The position numbers and the translations under genes are program-made. A stretch of DNA of 64,000 nt. Origin: Armillaria gallica. Taxonomy: Eukaryota > Basidiomycota > Agaricomycetes > Agaricales > Physalacriaceae. The stretch lies in the NCBI GenBank assembly GCA_037576215.1, contig JBANDB010000016.1, forward strand, positions 1,364,001 to 1,428,000. The letters are read 5' to 3'. The notes under the pieces were generated by a model, which was given only the letters and a program-made list of their open reading frames with translations, did not search any database and had not been told where the DNA came from. Shown here piece by piece: positions 10,760 to 24,263 of this stretch (the stretch's first letter is position 1; every line of letters begins with the position of its first letter).

Positions 10760-12327
10760 CAGTGACGGATATGCGACGTAGGGAAGCGAAACGAGAACCC
10801 ACTGGGTTTAAATAGTGTTTCTGAGTGCCCTACCGCATGTGATGTAGACGATTTCTCGGGGAAACTAGCGGGACGCACGACTGATTTCCAAGACACGTGA
10901 TAGTTGTGGGCGTCAGTAGAAGCTCTTACCGGGCCGGCGGCTCACGTTCTAGGAGTGCGAAGGTTACCGTAAGCCTTAAATGAGTGAACGAAAAAATAGA
11001 ACTGGTATGAGCGTGAGAGAAGGACTTGAGGAGGAGTTTCAAAGAAGCCACAAAATGTCCGGCCATCGATGCATGTGCCTTCTCACCACTTCTCCACCTG
11101 TAAAGCAAGATCTACCAGCATCGATGACTCGTACTAAGGTGCTCTTCTGGGGAAATTTCGTCCTTGTTCCGTACTGATGAAACACCGTTATAGATAGCTA
11201 CGCCAAAGCTGCCTATTGGTCTGTTCTCTATTTGCTCTTTCAATGATATTCTGTTTGGGCGGATACTTATTATCGTTTAGGCAGAGCTCCTCGCAGACAA
11301 GTCGAGATTAAAACCGCCCAAAAGAACGCGGCGGTACGTAGCTGACATACGCCTGTATTGTCGCAGTGCTGATAGTAGCTACGACAGTCTGCAATCAGTA
11401 GCACCAGGAAAAGCGCTGCCGAAGAGTTGCAGCGGAAGAGCGGCGAGAACGAAGTTGGAAGTAGTCGGGCTCCGGAGGAACGTCGGACATAGGCTATAGG
11501 GTGCATAGTCCTCAAGCACTCGTTCACGCCTGATATGATCTAGGAGCAGAATAACGAAAACAAGTTGACGCCAATGAAAGGGCGGAAAAAAGGCGGCGTC
11601 TCCCCTAAAATTTTTGTAGTTTTACGACTCCGAGTACTCGGCCAGTGACTTGAAACAAATTGATTATTCACGTCTGCGAACCACAGTCACGGTGTGGTTA
11701 GAGGAACCAGCCTTGTTCTGAGGGAGCCTTGACTCACCAGCCATAGTTTATTTTTTTTTGAGTGCGTTGGCGCTGCTTATGACACACGATATAAAGACGT
11801 ACTAGTGTCAGTCGAAATCAGAGAAAAAATGTTACCTACAAGTCCGCTTTACCAGAGCTCAAGAATTCCTAGGTGAAGAGAAGCATATTAGTACTTGATC
11901 TTACGACACGCAACAGTACGACATGTTGACCACGTTTGATTCGTAGGTATTCAGCAATTGAAGGTAAAAACTCATCCAAATTCACTTGCCTAAGAGTTTC
12001 TTTCAGCGATGGGTTCGTTGTTGACCGTGAACGGAGATCTGCCGGTCCGGCATAACTTGATGACACGGAGAAAGCCGGAAAGCACGTGAACGGTACGTGA
12101 AAAAAAGGTTCCGCCGAGTATCCACCCCAAACTACTCAGGGGCTCATTTCTTGCCCCTAGCTCCTTTCCCATCTACCACTTCCTCGCTTTTATTTCTTCA
12201 AATTTCCACCTTTACCTGCCAGGTAACGCCCATCGTGGCTCTCGTCGACGATGAAGAAACTGCTGACTGATATTTCCAGCTGTGGCCCCTGTCAGCCCAA
12301 TATCTCGAACAGCGAACAGCGTCCACG
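10760..12327. other. Intergenic, about 1.6 kb between divergent genes
   Basis: Shared upstream region of the GH28 gene (minus) and the C2H2 regulator (plus). Small ORFs at 10926-11108, 10980-11177 and 11270-11527 show no recognisable family and no family-like splicing. A run of Ts lies near 11751. Just upstream of the C2H2 start are pyrimidine-rich stretches suitable for a promoter and 5' UTR. Nothing firm was seen. Confidence 0.5.
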
Positions 12328-13565
12328 ATGGTCGACTCACAGAGCTCGGAAAAGGAGGTTCGAGTAGAGCACAGAGTAGAGGCCGCTGTCGTCGTCAAAG
12401 AAGAGGTTGTCGTGTCACGCGATGAGCAGGTGCAGGTACGTTTGGCGATGCCCGTGGCTAATTGCCCCACTTACCCGTAACCCTAGGGCAGCGCCGACGA
12501 CACGAATACTGCACCAGAAACTTCTGAGATTCGCGCGCCGTCGCCACCTCGCAGACCATTAACCCGCTCGCAGACGGGACGTCCATCGAAACGACGAGTA
12601 CTCGAGGACAACGCTCTCGATCGTGACAGCGAGTCGCCTCCACCAACCAAGAAATCACGTACTTACCGTAAGCGCGCCACTCAAAAAGGACCCGGCGAGG
12701 TGGCCAGCGTTCCACCACCGACCCCATCTTCTCGCGAAAATTCTGCAGCCAGTTCCTCTGCGGATATCCCCGCTCCAAGTTCGAACAACGTAACGTTCCT
12801 GGATGGCCTCGATGATTCAACTGTACCCACAGAGCGTCGTGGTCCCAGGTCGCGCGCGAATCTGCCCGTTCCAGTGCCCAATCTTACCAAGAAAAGTCGC
12901 GGCAGAAGGGTCCCCACGACGGTGGTGTTGCAGCCAGAGGATTTGAAGAAGGATAAACGGACATATGTTTGCTCAGTGGAAGGCTGTGGCAAGTGTTTCC
13001 ACCGCGGAGAGCATCTGAAACGCCATATTCGCTCCATTCACACGCACGAGAAACGTGAGGACCGCGTTGAGCCACTCATCAAAAAGATTACTGACAAACA
13101 TTTTTCTTAGCCTTCAAATGTACATATCCGGCTTGCGAAAAATTCTTCAACCGACATGATAATCTCCTCCAGCACCTTAAAGTTCATACTCACAACAAAC
13201 GCCAGCTTCCTAGTGATGGTAGTGCCGATAGCCTCTTGGCCGATCCAGGTCAAAATCATGCTGAATTCGCCACTCTCGCTGCCAACCCTTCAGCGTCTGC
13301 GAGCCTCCTTGCTGCTCTCCAGCAACAGGCTTACACACCCTCCATGGTCGCTCGATCCTATGGTTTACCTTCCGAGGAACTTTTCACCAAAACGAACATG
13401 GCGGTCTCCTCTGTTCGCACGGAGATGCCCCAGTCGCCTCCGCGTATGGCGATTGCGCAATCATCGATACGCGATGGGCCTCCCATGTTTCCTCACCCAC
13501 CCGCCAATAATTCACAACCTCTACTTCTCCCTGTCACCACCGGACAAAATTGGCCCCAGCCATAG
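12328..13565 (+). CDS. Two-finger C2H2 zinc-finger transcription factor (Msn2/4-like fingers)
   Basis: Three exons, 12328-12435, 12487-13054 and 13111-13565, splice in frame to a 376-residue protein. Finger 1 reads CSVEGCGKCFHRGEHLKRHIRSIH and the linker is THEKP. Finger 2 reads CTYPACEKFFNRHDNLLQHLKVH. The pair resembles yeast Msn2/4-type fingers, in which finger 1 has HLKRHxRSxH and finger 2 has DNLxQH. The region before finger 1 is basic and Pro/Ser-rich, with the segment PNLTKKSRGRRVPT that is also found in the gene at 29399. Intron 2 falls after the first base of the linker Pro codon in both genes. The tail after finger 2 is Ala/Gln/Pro-rich. It is likely a nuclear DNA-binding regulator; the target genes are unknown. 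Confidence 0.88.
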
Positions 13566-14335
13566 TGTTACCATCGCACACTTACGTTTAACCTACGGTA
13601 TTTAACCTTTATTGATTCAAATCTGCTTTGATATGCCTTGGAGCTTTCACTACCCATGCCGACTCGTGTTCTTTTTGTTATCGACTTCGGCACATACTTA
13701 TATACCAGCTCGTATGCCTCGCGTGGTGAACCGCTATGGACTATGTTGTATGGCCTACTATCCAATTCTGCACGTTGTTTGTTTGTGATACAGTACCACT
13801 ACCTACATCCTATTAATTTGCCGTGTCCAACTATTTTGTACCGCACATGATCATCGCCAGCACGCTTGCTATTTTGCTTCGCCGAGTGGTTAGCTGGGAA
13901 GTATGACCGGTAGCTACTAAGTACCTTTCTTGACAGCGGCGTACTTTCTTGGAGAGATTAGTAATGGTGATTTTAAGGTTGTTTCGGATGTCGGTTCGTG
14001 GCAAAGTCCGATGCTTCTCTTCCCGAGTCTACCATGCTTAGGCTATTATGTAACTTATGTGCATTGTAAACGACTTTTGACTCGGAGATCTTGGAATGAA
14101 ATGCAATATTGAATAAATACTATCGGCAAACAAACAAGTCTCTAAGGTTCCGACCTCCAATCATGAGGCCTGAGGCCTAATGAGGAATAATATTAAGGTG
14201 AGATAGGACCCAATGAAACGCTCTGAATATTATCGACAGTGCTCCCTTTGTCGTCATGGAAATGCTCCGCAGGTCCTTAGCAGTACAGCTAAAGTACATG
14301 TTTGAAACCCAGTAAAGTAAAGGCTGTCGGCCCAA
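13566..14335. other. Intergenic between convergent genes
   Basis: Contains the 3' flanks of the C2H2 gene (plus) and the Zn2Cys6 gene (minus). Short plus ORFs at 13638-13850 and 13930-14112 have no recognisable content. A stretch near 13871 resembles a tRNA A-box but lacks the rest of a tRNA. Confidence 0.5.
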
Positions 14336-17300
14336 CTAAAAGCCCAACTGTTCAACAAAACTCTGCCACGTCGCGTCCAACATGGGAGCTGCCGCCGCAA
14401 ACCCAAACGCAGAATGTTGCGGTTGCGGCTGCATAGCAGGCGCACCATTAAACTCGCCCAAAGGCGACTGTTGCGCGAAAAACCCAAAGCTATCCCCCGT
14501 AAACGATACTTCTGTTGGCAACACCTCGGCTGGATTATCAAACAGGTTCAAATGGAACCCGCCGATATTGAGGTTCCGCATGTCTTCAGCGATGACCGGG
14601 TGGACGTTGTTGGTGGTGGGCAATGACGTCGACGATGGCGGGGACGGTTGTCGATGAGCGGTAGGAGGCGGGGTATATGCAACGGTTGGTGTATCAGAGT
14701 CAATTGAAGAGATCAGGTGCGTCTTGCCTCCCAGGCGATCTAGCTCGTCTGGGGATAGATCGCACGACTCAGGCGAAGGTGCTTGGCCCACTGCTTCATG
14801 AGCCTTGTTTCTCAGCGTGAGGACCGTGTCCTGCAATGGGTAAGTGGGAGAAAATTTCCGAAAGATAGAGTCGTACCAGAGTATTGGCTGCCGCGCGGCA
14901 ACTCGGAGCGGCTTCCTCGAAGAGGTGAGCAACGAGGTCAAGCTCCTCGAGAGACGGTTTTGTCATCTTGGAGTTGGGAGCTCGTGTTACGAGGATACAC
15001 ATCACAATCTACTTGATAGGTAAGTAAGTTGGATGGAGGGAGAGTGGAAAGGACGTACGGCCGCTGACAACGCGTGAGACCATGCCATATTAACTCTGTT
15101 CGATAGAAGAGGTGCGTAGGTCCTCAGCATTTTTAGAGATTGCATGATCCTCCAAGCCGACCGATACGTCGCCATCACAGAAGGTAGATATCGATGATGT
15201 GCCAGATCCTCTGGCTGGTCCTGGAGGGCTTGAGCAAAGTACACTCGATGAAGGTTTAGCAGTACTAAAGTCGGATACCTTAAGCAACATCCACACGGAA
15301 TAGAAGCTAAACTTACCTGATTCTTTCGACATCAAGACCACCCACCGCTGCATATAATGTACCGGCCTCAAGAGCTCGCTCCCATAGTTCCTACAAGGCC
15401 TGAACCGTAGCGGGACAGGGAAGTCTCGTATTTTCCGGTCCAAATCCAGGATGACGGTGTATGCTGGGACTTTGACACCAAACGCGGCTCCCATCACTGA
15501 GTGCATGAGCGTTGTGTATTGCCATATCCACGAATGAACTAAGGAAGTGAGCAGGTGGAAAACAAAGAACTTGAACAAACAAACATACATCCCGTCTCTC
15601 GTTGCCCCTCCTCATTGATAATCTCATCTGTATCTTTCGGGAGTGCACAATCGATATACTGAGCCGACATTGACGGAGGTCGACCAAACAAGAAACTCTG
15701 CAAGCGCAAATACGTCAGTCAAGACAGACAGGCGATCGCGCAGGTGTCGTACCGTCCACGTATCGCATGCAAACAGTTGCCAGAAAACGCGGCTTCGACG
15801 CTGACTGGTGGCTTCCCCAAGCTGCCAGCGGGAGCTATTGAGATCTGCAATCTTAACGTTAGCTGAAAGGGAAACTGTCACGATCGAGGTACATACGCAA
15901 ACCGATCTAGGGGGCGGAGTTAGGAGGACCAAGGGGAAGGAGAAACAACTTACGCTTTGACCTAATTTCACAGCGTATCCCATGGTTATCCACTCAGAGT
16001 TTGTCCCTAGGGATTCCCAGTCGCTGTAAGCCTCGTACTCGGTGAGATGTATCTGGAGACAAGCTAAGCAGGTGTTACAGTGACTGGATGCAGGATATGA
16101 ATTACTTACCATGCCCTGTACAGCTCGGAGAGTTTGGTGATTGTTAATAGAAGATAGTCCTGCTGCCGCTCGGGCTAAGTAGTAATACTCCTGAGCCTCT
16201 ACGGAGTACGCGGGTCGTCCTTGGTCAAATAACGCAGCCAAGGCGAATACAGTAAATAGAAAGTAGAGTGTATGGTGACAAGAGACCGACGTGAATGATC
16301 TGTATAGCATATCATGAGTAGTCTATGATGGCGTGAAGATCAGACACCCACTCGGCTCTGTATACGCAGGAAAGAACTTCATCAAATAGCTCTGTGCGGT
16401 CCACGGTAGAATATCTAAGAGATAATGAGAAGCGAACGTAATAACACCGCCGACCGAGGGAGCGTACAGGTATTTTCCATGCTCAAGGTATACTTCGCAT
16501 AGATGCGCAGCCTCAGAAAGCGGCGGTAGAAGACTGAAGATTTCATGCCCAAGGCTTTCATCCAAAGGGTCTGCGCAATTGGATTCTATAATTCGTTTTG
16601 ATATGCGAGGAAGTACAAGTGTTGACATTGATTGGGGTTTTGAGAGTGCCTGCAGGAAAGTTTACATATCTCGTCGAGGATATCAGAGGTATACATACAC
16701 GGAGTAAAAACTAGGAAATAAAGACTGAGGAACAAGGATATAGTCAATCTAAAGCAAGGAAAACGGACCTCTGAACGAGCTGTCTTCCCTAGAAAACTGG
16801 ATTCACCATGACGTCCAATCGTCAACGTACCTGCGATATGCTTAACGCATATATGCAACTTCCGGAGTGACGCACTTACCAAACGCATCGATGAAATTTT
16901 CATCATCACTTCTGGCTTGTTGAGGCTCCGCTGAAAATCCCAAACAGATGGATTGAGAATTGGCGGAAGTGGAAGTGGGTCCGTTCACAGCCGACGGGCC
17001 AGCCGATCCGTTTTGTGTAGGGAGTGTCGACTGTGGAGACTTTAGTTGCAGCAAGTCGGGGCGCAGAAGAGGGTGGGGCTCTGAGGACACCGTTGCCTGT
17101 ATCGTCTTGAGTGCATTCTCCAGGTCGCGAATGCGTGAACAGAGGTGCTCTATGCGTTCATGGAGTTGTTCTGTATTCGCCAGGATCAACCTAAAGAGGA
17201 TCAGATATACGAGCGGCGGCGTGAATGGTATTCGTACCGGTTCCCTTTACCGCTCGTCAGAGACCCTACAGAGATATGTAAACGTGCATTCAAGACGCAT

Positions 17301-17562
17301 ATACCCGCCTACCGTCCGGACATATTGCACCACAGCCTCGGCTGACGCATTTCTCGCACGGAACCTAGCTCGCCAGGTCAAGGTTGCAACAACAGTGAAT
17401 TGGCGCGCATACATTCTTGTCGCAGCGCAATTTCAGTCTTCGGCATTCTGAACACGACGTCGGCCTTCAATAGAATCAGCATATCGGATCCAAACACAGA
17501 GGAAATGACACGCACACACGACCTGGTTTTCGTCGGGGCTTCTTCTCTGGTTCCTTGGGCAT
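14336..17562 (-). CDS. Zn(2)-Cys(6) fungal transcription factor
   Basis: Minus-strand, many exons. The start at 17562 gives MPKEPEKKPRRKPGRV, and splicing joins PTSCSECRRLKLRCDKN to VPCEKCVSRGCGAICPDG, a complete six-cysteine binuclear zinc cluster. The next exon (from about 17189) is a coiled-coil dimerisation stretch (LANTEQLHERIEHLCSRIRDLENAL) followed by PHPLLRPDLLQLKSPQ. Middle exons between about 15 and 16.9 kb carry the fungal-type transcription-factor middle region (for example LLPPLSEAAHLCEVYLEHGKY). The C-terminal exon (14336 to about 14941) is Pro/Ser/Gln-rich and ends FVEQLGF. Exon limits in the middle part are approximate. It is a nuclear regulator of unknown target genes, and its family is widespread in Agaricomycetes. 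Confidence 0.85.
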
Positions 17563-17843
17563 TGTTCGATTCGTTCTCGGCGGCCGTGAAGAAAGATGGA
17601 GAGAAAAGAGCGCCCAGGACTTGAATTACGAAAAAATCGCCCTACAGCGTGGTCAGACCCTTACAAATTCGTAAACACCCTCGAAATGGACCTACCCAAG
17701 CGATAGTTTACTCCAATAGCCTGTTGCGAGTGTGGCGAGGTCGAGTATTAATCTAAGGGGCATGATGTAGCAAGGGTGACAAATCCGAGTCCATTTTCGA
17801 CCTTGCCTTTGCACCGTCATCACCGTCGCTGACAGCTACAACG

Positions 17844-18434
17844 ATGATGGACTTTGACTTGGAATCTCTTGTAAACGTCGAACAAACGTTGGCCTTTGAT
17901 TGTTACACGTCGTGACGACAACTGAGTTCGCCCTCTCCAGTTTCTACGATTCCGGCTACCAAGACGGCTACGAGCATGGACGCATCCACGGCCTGATTGA
18001 AGGACGGGCGCTTGGGCGAGAAAAAGGGTTTGAAATGTGGGAAGAGCTTGGATTCTATGAAGGGTTTGCAAAGACATGGAGGGCGATATATGTGAAGCAA
18101 GGGAAGGATGACAGGTCGGTCCGTGCTTCCTTTACTTAGGGTACCTTGTTGACTCTATCCCAGCCGGGCGCTCAACCATATCCGACATCTCCTCGACCTT
18201 ATAAGCCAATTTCCCAAGGAAAACCCATCTGCATCGGATTCCTCATCATCCCTTGATATTTCCCGAATTTTGCGGCAAATACGCTCACGATACAAGGCGC
18301 TGTGTTCCACCCTTGGAGTGACGGCGTCTCTCAGAGCGGCTGACAGTGCAGATGATTCTGTGGAGCAGTCGGCTGCGAGGAAGCCTTCTGTCTGGCCGTT
18401 GGAGGCACCCAAACAACAGGATCTGAGTTTCTAA
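17844..18434 (+). CDS. LTO1: LTO1/ORAOV1 homolog, adaptor for Fe-S cluster insertion into Rli1
   Basis: Three exons: 17844-17887, 17941 to about 18114, and from about 18168 to the stop at 18434. The protein starts MMDFDLESLVNVEQTFYDSG and then carries the deca-GX3 repeat of the Yae1/Lto1 family: Gly every fourth residue through GYQDGYEHGRIHGLIEGRA, then LGREKGF and ELGFYEGF. In yeast, Yae1-Lto1 recruits the cytosolic iron-sulfur assembly targeting complex to the ABC protein Rli1 (ABCE1). The C-terminus is DLSF; the last three residues LSF fit the [LIM]-[DES]-[WF] tail used by CIA adaptors and clients. It is divergent from the Zn2Cys6 gene, with 281 bp between start codons. Confidence 0.88.
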
Positions 18435-19740
18435 AGACGATTTCTTCTCAAGTGGATCCCGAATGGGCGCCTTTTGGCCAACTGAATACGCTTATGACAC
18501 TGGGGCCCTGTCACTGAGGAGTAGGATCTGTTTTCATTCATCAGCGGAACCCATCTCACAGAGAATATTATCAGGAAAGGTCGACGAGGATCTTGATCAG
18601 CCGTACTGGGTAAGCCCCGACACCTCATTAAAGGCCGCTTGTATCTAACTATCGTTCTAGGTTAGAAACTGTCAAGTACCGTTTTGTCGTTCTACGTGTA
18701 GACCAGCACGGGTGCGGTTCAATCGCGCTTCTGGATGCCTGGACACACCGTTCTTAATCTAACACCATTATTAACACCCTTCTCGTTCCCATAATTTAAC
18801 CGCCACCCACTGCTAATGAAAATCTCGCGAATAGGAGCGAGGGCTACTTACGTCGACCTGCAAATCCACTTCTGCGGAATAAACTTAACTCCCAGACGGC
18901 GAGGCTCAACCGCGTACGTACTCAAGGAAACATGCGTTCGGCATGATAACCCTTCACCCTCCATTCTGTATCGTCCTTCTCGTTGTATCGGCTGAAACAC
19001 CCCGCGTAGGGAGCCAACAACACGGAAAAACTGTAGGTTCCTACAGCGACCAAACAGTGACGGGAACTATTGACTTTTCTACTCTTTGGTTCGGTTCGTT
19101 CAAGACTTTGCTGATGGACCCGGTGCTAATAATATCAGTGTGTTCCCATCACCTCTTGCTGTGGGAGCCATCACGAAAGTGATTATCTTCGGCGATAACA
19201 GCAAGGCTGTTGCTGATACATCAACACAAGTCTTAGGATTTGGAAGACCATCTCTTTCAAGCCCCACTATGCACTCTGCCACCATCAGGTCGCTTGATAG
19301 CTGTTATGGAAGTGTGTGTCTTTCAGTGCCGTGCCGTTCGATGGGAAAGAGTCGGAGTCCAACGCAGACTGGAAATGGTGATACATGATTCCGGGTGCAG
19401 CGAAAATGGACCGTTGTTGCGTTATGTGATGTATCCTAACACAGGCACTGTGCACGAAGGGCCAACGTTCCGTGAGTGCGCAGCATATGTCTGGACAGCC
19501 ATCCTGATTGATGTCTGACGTGAATGGTATTGCAGTTGGGAACTCAATAGGTTATCCAGTAACATAAGAGGCATATCAAGCGCCAGTCATATAATGTAAG
19601 AGGAGAATAATAGTTCATACAGAAGTACACATACGTCCAAGCCTTCAGACTGCATACTAAAACAAAACGAGATAGACGGAAAGTAGGGCAAAATAGTTAT
19701 TATAGACGAAGGAACGTCGGAATGTAGAACTGTGGAGCGC
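18435..19740. other. No convincing gene; scattered ORFs
   Basis: Plus-strand ORFs at 18943-19182, 19086-19388 and 19240-19518 overlap in different frames. The first begins with a hydrophobic stretch that could be a signal peptide (ITLHPPFCIVLLVVSAETP), and another frame ends CSENGPLLRYVMYPNTG. I could not join them into a family I recognise. They might be a small secreted-protein gene or its remains. Confidence 0.4.
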
Positions 19741-20435
<695 letters not shown>

Positions 20436-22721
20436 TTGTGCTTGAGGTCGCTAGTTGTCGATATATGTGTCGATTCTTGAAGATAGCAGCAGGGGATGCT
20501 GGTAGGCGGGAAGAGAGAAAGGTAGGAATCAAAGTTCCGATGTTGCTTTGAAACCCCCAACCCAAAAGCCCCTCTTTCTCACGCTCGTGCCACCGGAATT
20601 CCAGCCGTTTGTACTCGGGCCTGCGTTGGAACATTGCTCTGAATTTTTTCTGGCGCCTCCCTCTTTCAATTCCTCCGTTTTTTTGTGCTCCACCTTCGAC
20701 TATACCTCGTGGGTACCCTTTGGGATTTGCTTGGATTTTTAGGACCATGTCTTGGTGGTAAAGAAAGCTGGAAGATTTTGGGGCTCTCCATCCTTGGAAG
20801 TTTCCACTTTGGGAACTTGCACTGCCACATCCTATATTTTCCATTACAATCTTGTCTCTTGTTCTGGCCTTGGCCTCGACTCCGCGGGCGCATGCATTCT
20901 GCGATTAGGACGGCCTCAGCGCATTGCTGTCAACTGTCGATACTTGGCCAAATGTCCCCAATGATTTTGCTGGTTTTACTTCTAATTTGTCTCCGACAGT
21001 GCGCATGGAATGTCGTCGATGATCGGTTCCCGAATTCTCACGCAATCCATTGGAGCTGTTGTTTTTTTTTTTCTGCAAAGTTCCATCTTATCTATGGAGA
21101 GCTTGATAACTGTCCCATATGTCTATAACTCTTCCATGCGCTAGTTGTGAACGTGTGTGGAGCCTACGCTTATGAATCCTCGTCGTGACTCATCCAGGTC
21201 GGAAGAATACGTGGAGGCCTGCTCTCTTACTCAGATTATAATAGCTGGAAGTGATCCTCTGTGTACTCTCAGCGCTTGTTCTTTGCCTGGAATGGCCCAC
21301 CGGTCATTCCCGACTTATCTGTATATGATTGAACGTCCGTTTTATCATTCATCCTAGACAAGATGGCATTATCGATTCCCAAGCTCGTTTTGGCTCAGTG
21401 CCCCAAGGCGCGCAAATTCCGTCTTCTTGCTCCCATCATGAGAACAACGAGGCTCTCAAAATAAGAATATGCGGACGCATGGGGGTATAGGGCTTATCGC
21501 GGTTTCGACATCGCGCTCACGACAATCTCGTTAGGTATGCTTTGATTCTGTATCCTTCGTTGTCTTTCCGTAATACAGCCAGATGTACGTGAAAGCCGAG
21601 GCAATGTGAAATTTTCGGTGATTCGGTATCGATGTACGAGGATGACATGACGCCCTGTTTCGAAGAACGACTATTAACTGTTTGGCTATCTTACACAAAC
21701 GTAGATGTTCGATAAGTACAAGACGCTGATAGCGGCAGAAAGAAGACACTTTCTCGGATCAGAAGCGTTCATTTTTTTCATGTCCCTGCGTTTTGGGAGC
21801 GGGGGAACACATATGTCGGCAACTGTGCGCCTTCGCTTTAATGAATCGCGCGTACTCTATATCTCTTCCCAAGCTTCTGAAGCTCTCGACTATCTTTGCA
21901 GAAGCCGCAGACGGTACGCGGGTAGCGCGAACATGTCTAATATACACTATTTACCCACCATCGGAGTACAATTCGGCAATCTTCTATCCTTCGGCTTCCA
22001 CGAACATGATATATAGAGGCCACAATTTACTCCGCCTCCTTCTCTTATTCAAACTAACTTAGCGAACCCACACCCGACTGATGGCTCTGTGTTTTTCAGA
22101 TCAACAGGAAACGCCGACCCCGACTCGATGATAAAAATTGGAGGTTCCTGGAGGTTCCCCAGCGCGGCCGAGAAAAAAAATGTGCCCCGAACATCTCGAA
22201 CACCCCAAATGAAATCTCGTTTGCTAGCATTTTTACGAAGCAGAAACAATCTGTCAGTCTTTCCTACAGCTTCTTAATACCTGGATTGGACTCCGCGACC
22301 CCGCCTTGTTGAACGTAAACGGAAAACACAGCGGCCATTTGACGGGTATATCCGGGCCGACCCCTGGAAGCACGTGCAAACAACTGTTGCGGTCAAACCA
22401 CGAGTATCGCACGAACTCGCGTTGTGGCAAATGCCGTCAAGCGATAATCGAGCGCGACGCTAGCTTCTTTTGAACGTTTGTGCTTTCCAACCGCGACGTG
22501 CTAGCGAAAATGGCATTGGTTTCCATGTTTCCCCCCTTCTTGTGTTACTAGTAATGATACGGCGATTCCAAGTCACCGTTGCCGCCCGCAAACCGCTTGG
22601 CCTTCTGTACTGTTGAAACGTCTGTGAACTTGAGCTTGGTGCGTTAAATATCTAGCTCTCATGGCTATCTGCGGTTACCTCCGTTGCTGACTTCGAATAC
22701 TTTTAGATTCGGATGAAGTAA
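20436..22721. other. Gene-poor stretch upstream of histone H3
   Basis: Overlapping ORFs on both strands at 20380-21128 and 21705-22277 show no domain or plausible splicing. Pyrimidine-rich tracts near 20560-20720 may be the H3 promoter. I looked for a divergent histone H4 start and did not find one. Confidence 0.45.
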
Positions 22722-24023
22722 CATGGGCGGCCCAGCGGATTTTGAACGACACTCGCCGCCTTACGCTCGACGTGCATGTACTGTCTCTCAGCTCCAGTTG
22801 TTATCAAAGTACCGGAGTGATCATCTCTCTGCAACACCGGTTGACGGGCCTCATGGAAACTCTGAGGCGTCAACCTTTTGCAGGTAACGTGTTCTTACGA
22901 TTCAACTGAAGAAGCTTTCCTGACATGGCTATCCTAGACGATGCTTCTGTATTGCATGCCAAGTAGTTATGAGAAGAGGTCTCTTTCAGTTGGAGCGTCC
23001 TGATGAAGAAAACCTTGGTGATGACTTGGTCCGACCTTTCAATGTACCTTCGATGTGACTAGGTTCGTTCTATCCTTGGATCCACTACTTGTTTCGACAT
23101 CCACGAATTATCCGCCAGGGGAAGATTCACTTAAACGGACTGGTTCACCCGCTGTGGGTATGAATAGCTTTCCAAAGTCATCCAAGCCTCAGATCATCCG
23201 GATGTTCTTGCTGACTCCTTCTCCGCTGTCATAGCTAATGGTGCCTTCATTGAATTTGCTCGGTTTGTACGCACCGGAAGTTGAACCCAATTCATTATAG
23301 TCCACCTTGCAGAGGTGTCCCTCTGACTATGTGAAAAGATTCGTATGTGACTTATATGCTTCCCTTAGGCTGGATGCTGCGGACACAATGGCTTCTGTGG
23401 GTTGCTCCGACGCGGGAAACTGGTCCGAAAACCCGGCACTTCCTCTCTAGCCCAAGGTCGATATCTTGATACCCTCCATTACTCTCCAAGATGGTGATAT
23501 AGCTCGCCTTCCTTTTGGACGTAGTCGTGAGTCAGGGTACTAGGACGTTTATACCAATGAAACATTCCGCAACTCTCCACCTCGGTCGGCATTTCTGCTT
23601 TTATATCGTACAGTCTAGTTCTGACCGGATAATTTCCCGTCCTGACGCATAGCCTTCATGGCTGTCAGTTGCGTCACTGCTGTGCCGTAGTAATCGAGGT
23701 AGTACCAAGCTTTCATACAAGGTTGGGCAGTTCACTCGTCATAAGGAACCATTCTCTTCACATCCAGTTTCAGCGTCTTCTCATCTCAGTCATCGGACCA
23801 ACCTACCTTAGCTAGCTCCCTGCACCTAGATTCGGGGCATTTCCTTATCTCTACACTGCAGCCGTCCTTACCGCGCCTGGACTTCTCAGCTTCGAAAGAC
23901 ACGTCGGTTATCACTGATCAGCACCTGAACCAGCTCACCCTTCGTACTTCGCTCTACGGGGAACAGCGGACGTTTCCCGCCTGCGAATTTTTGGAGCTGA
24001 ATTTGCCTGTAATGGTGTCCTAG
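22722..24023 (+). CDS. Hypothetical multi-exon protein (candidate)
   Basis: I do not recognise this gene. An ATG at 22722 opens about 57 codons (MGGPADFERHSPPYARRACT...), ending at a usable donor gtaacg near 22884. After acceptor ctag the frame continues as RCFCIACQVVMRRGLFQLERPDEENLG. Further possible exons include LMVPSLNLLGLYAPEVEP (about 23237) and RLDAADTMASVG (about 23371). A long final open frame (about 23828-24023) reads SLPRLDFSASKDTSVITDQH, NQLTLRTSLYGEQRT and ELNLPVMVS. The pieces look coding in composition, but I could not verify all joins, and no domain is evident. It could be a lineage-specific gene or a decaying one. Confidence 0.3.
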
Positions 24024-24263
24024 ACTTGTCTCGAAGGATGGCTTCACACATGGTGTGCTGTATCCGTAACTTGGATTCTCTTCTTACGAGACCGGCGTGG
24101 AACCCGTTCCTGCCATTGACGACAGTTGAGGGAAGGAAGTCTCGACCGAATATAGATACGCCGTATGGTCTTCATTCCTCGTCAGTGGCAATTTCTGGGA
24201 TCCTTGTGACGGTATGGGCGGCGTAATAATGGTCTCGTTCACACGAGCTATCTCGCCGCACGG

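Noticed and set aside
13865..13995. tRNA-like A-box (GCCGAGTGGTTA)
   Set aside because: No B-box of the GGTTCRANTCC type at the right distance, and no acceptor stem or cloverleaf can be drawn.
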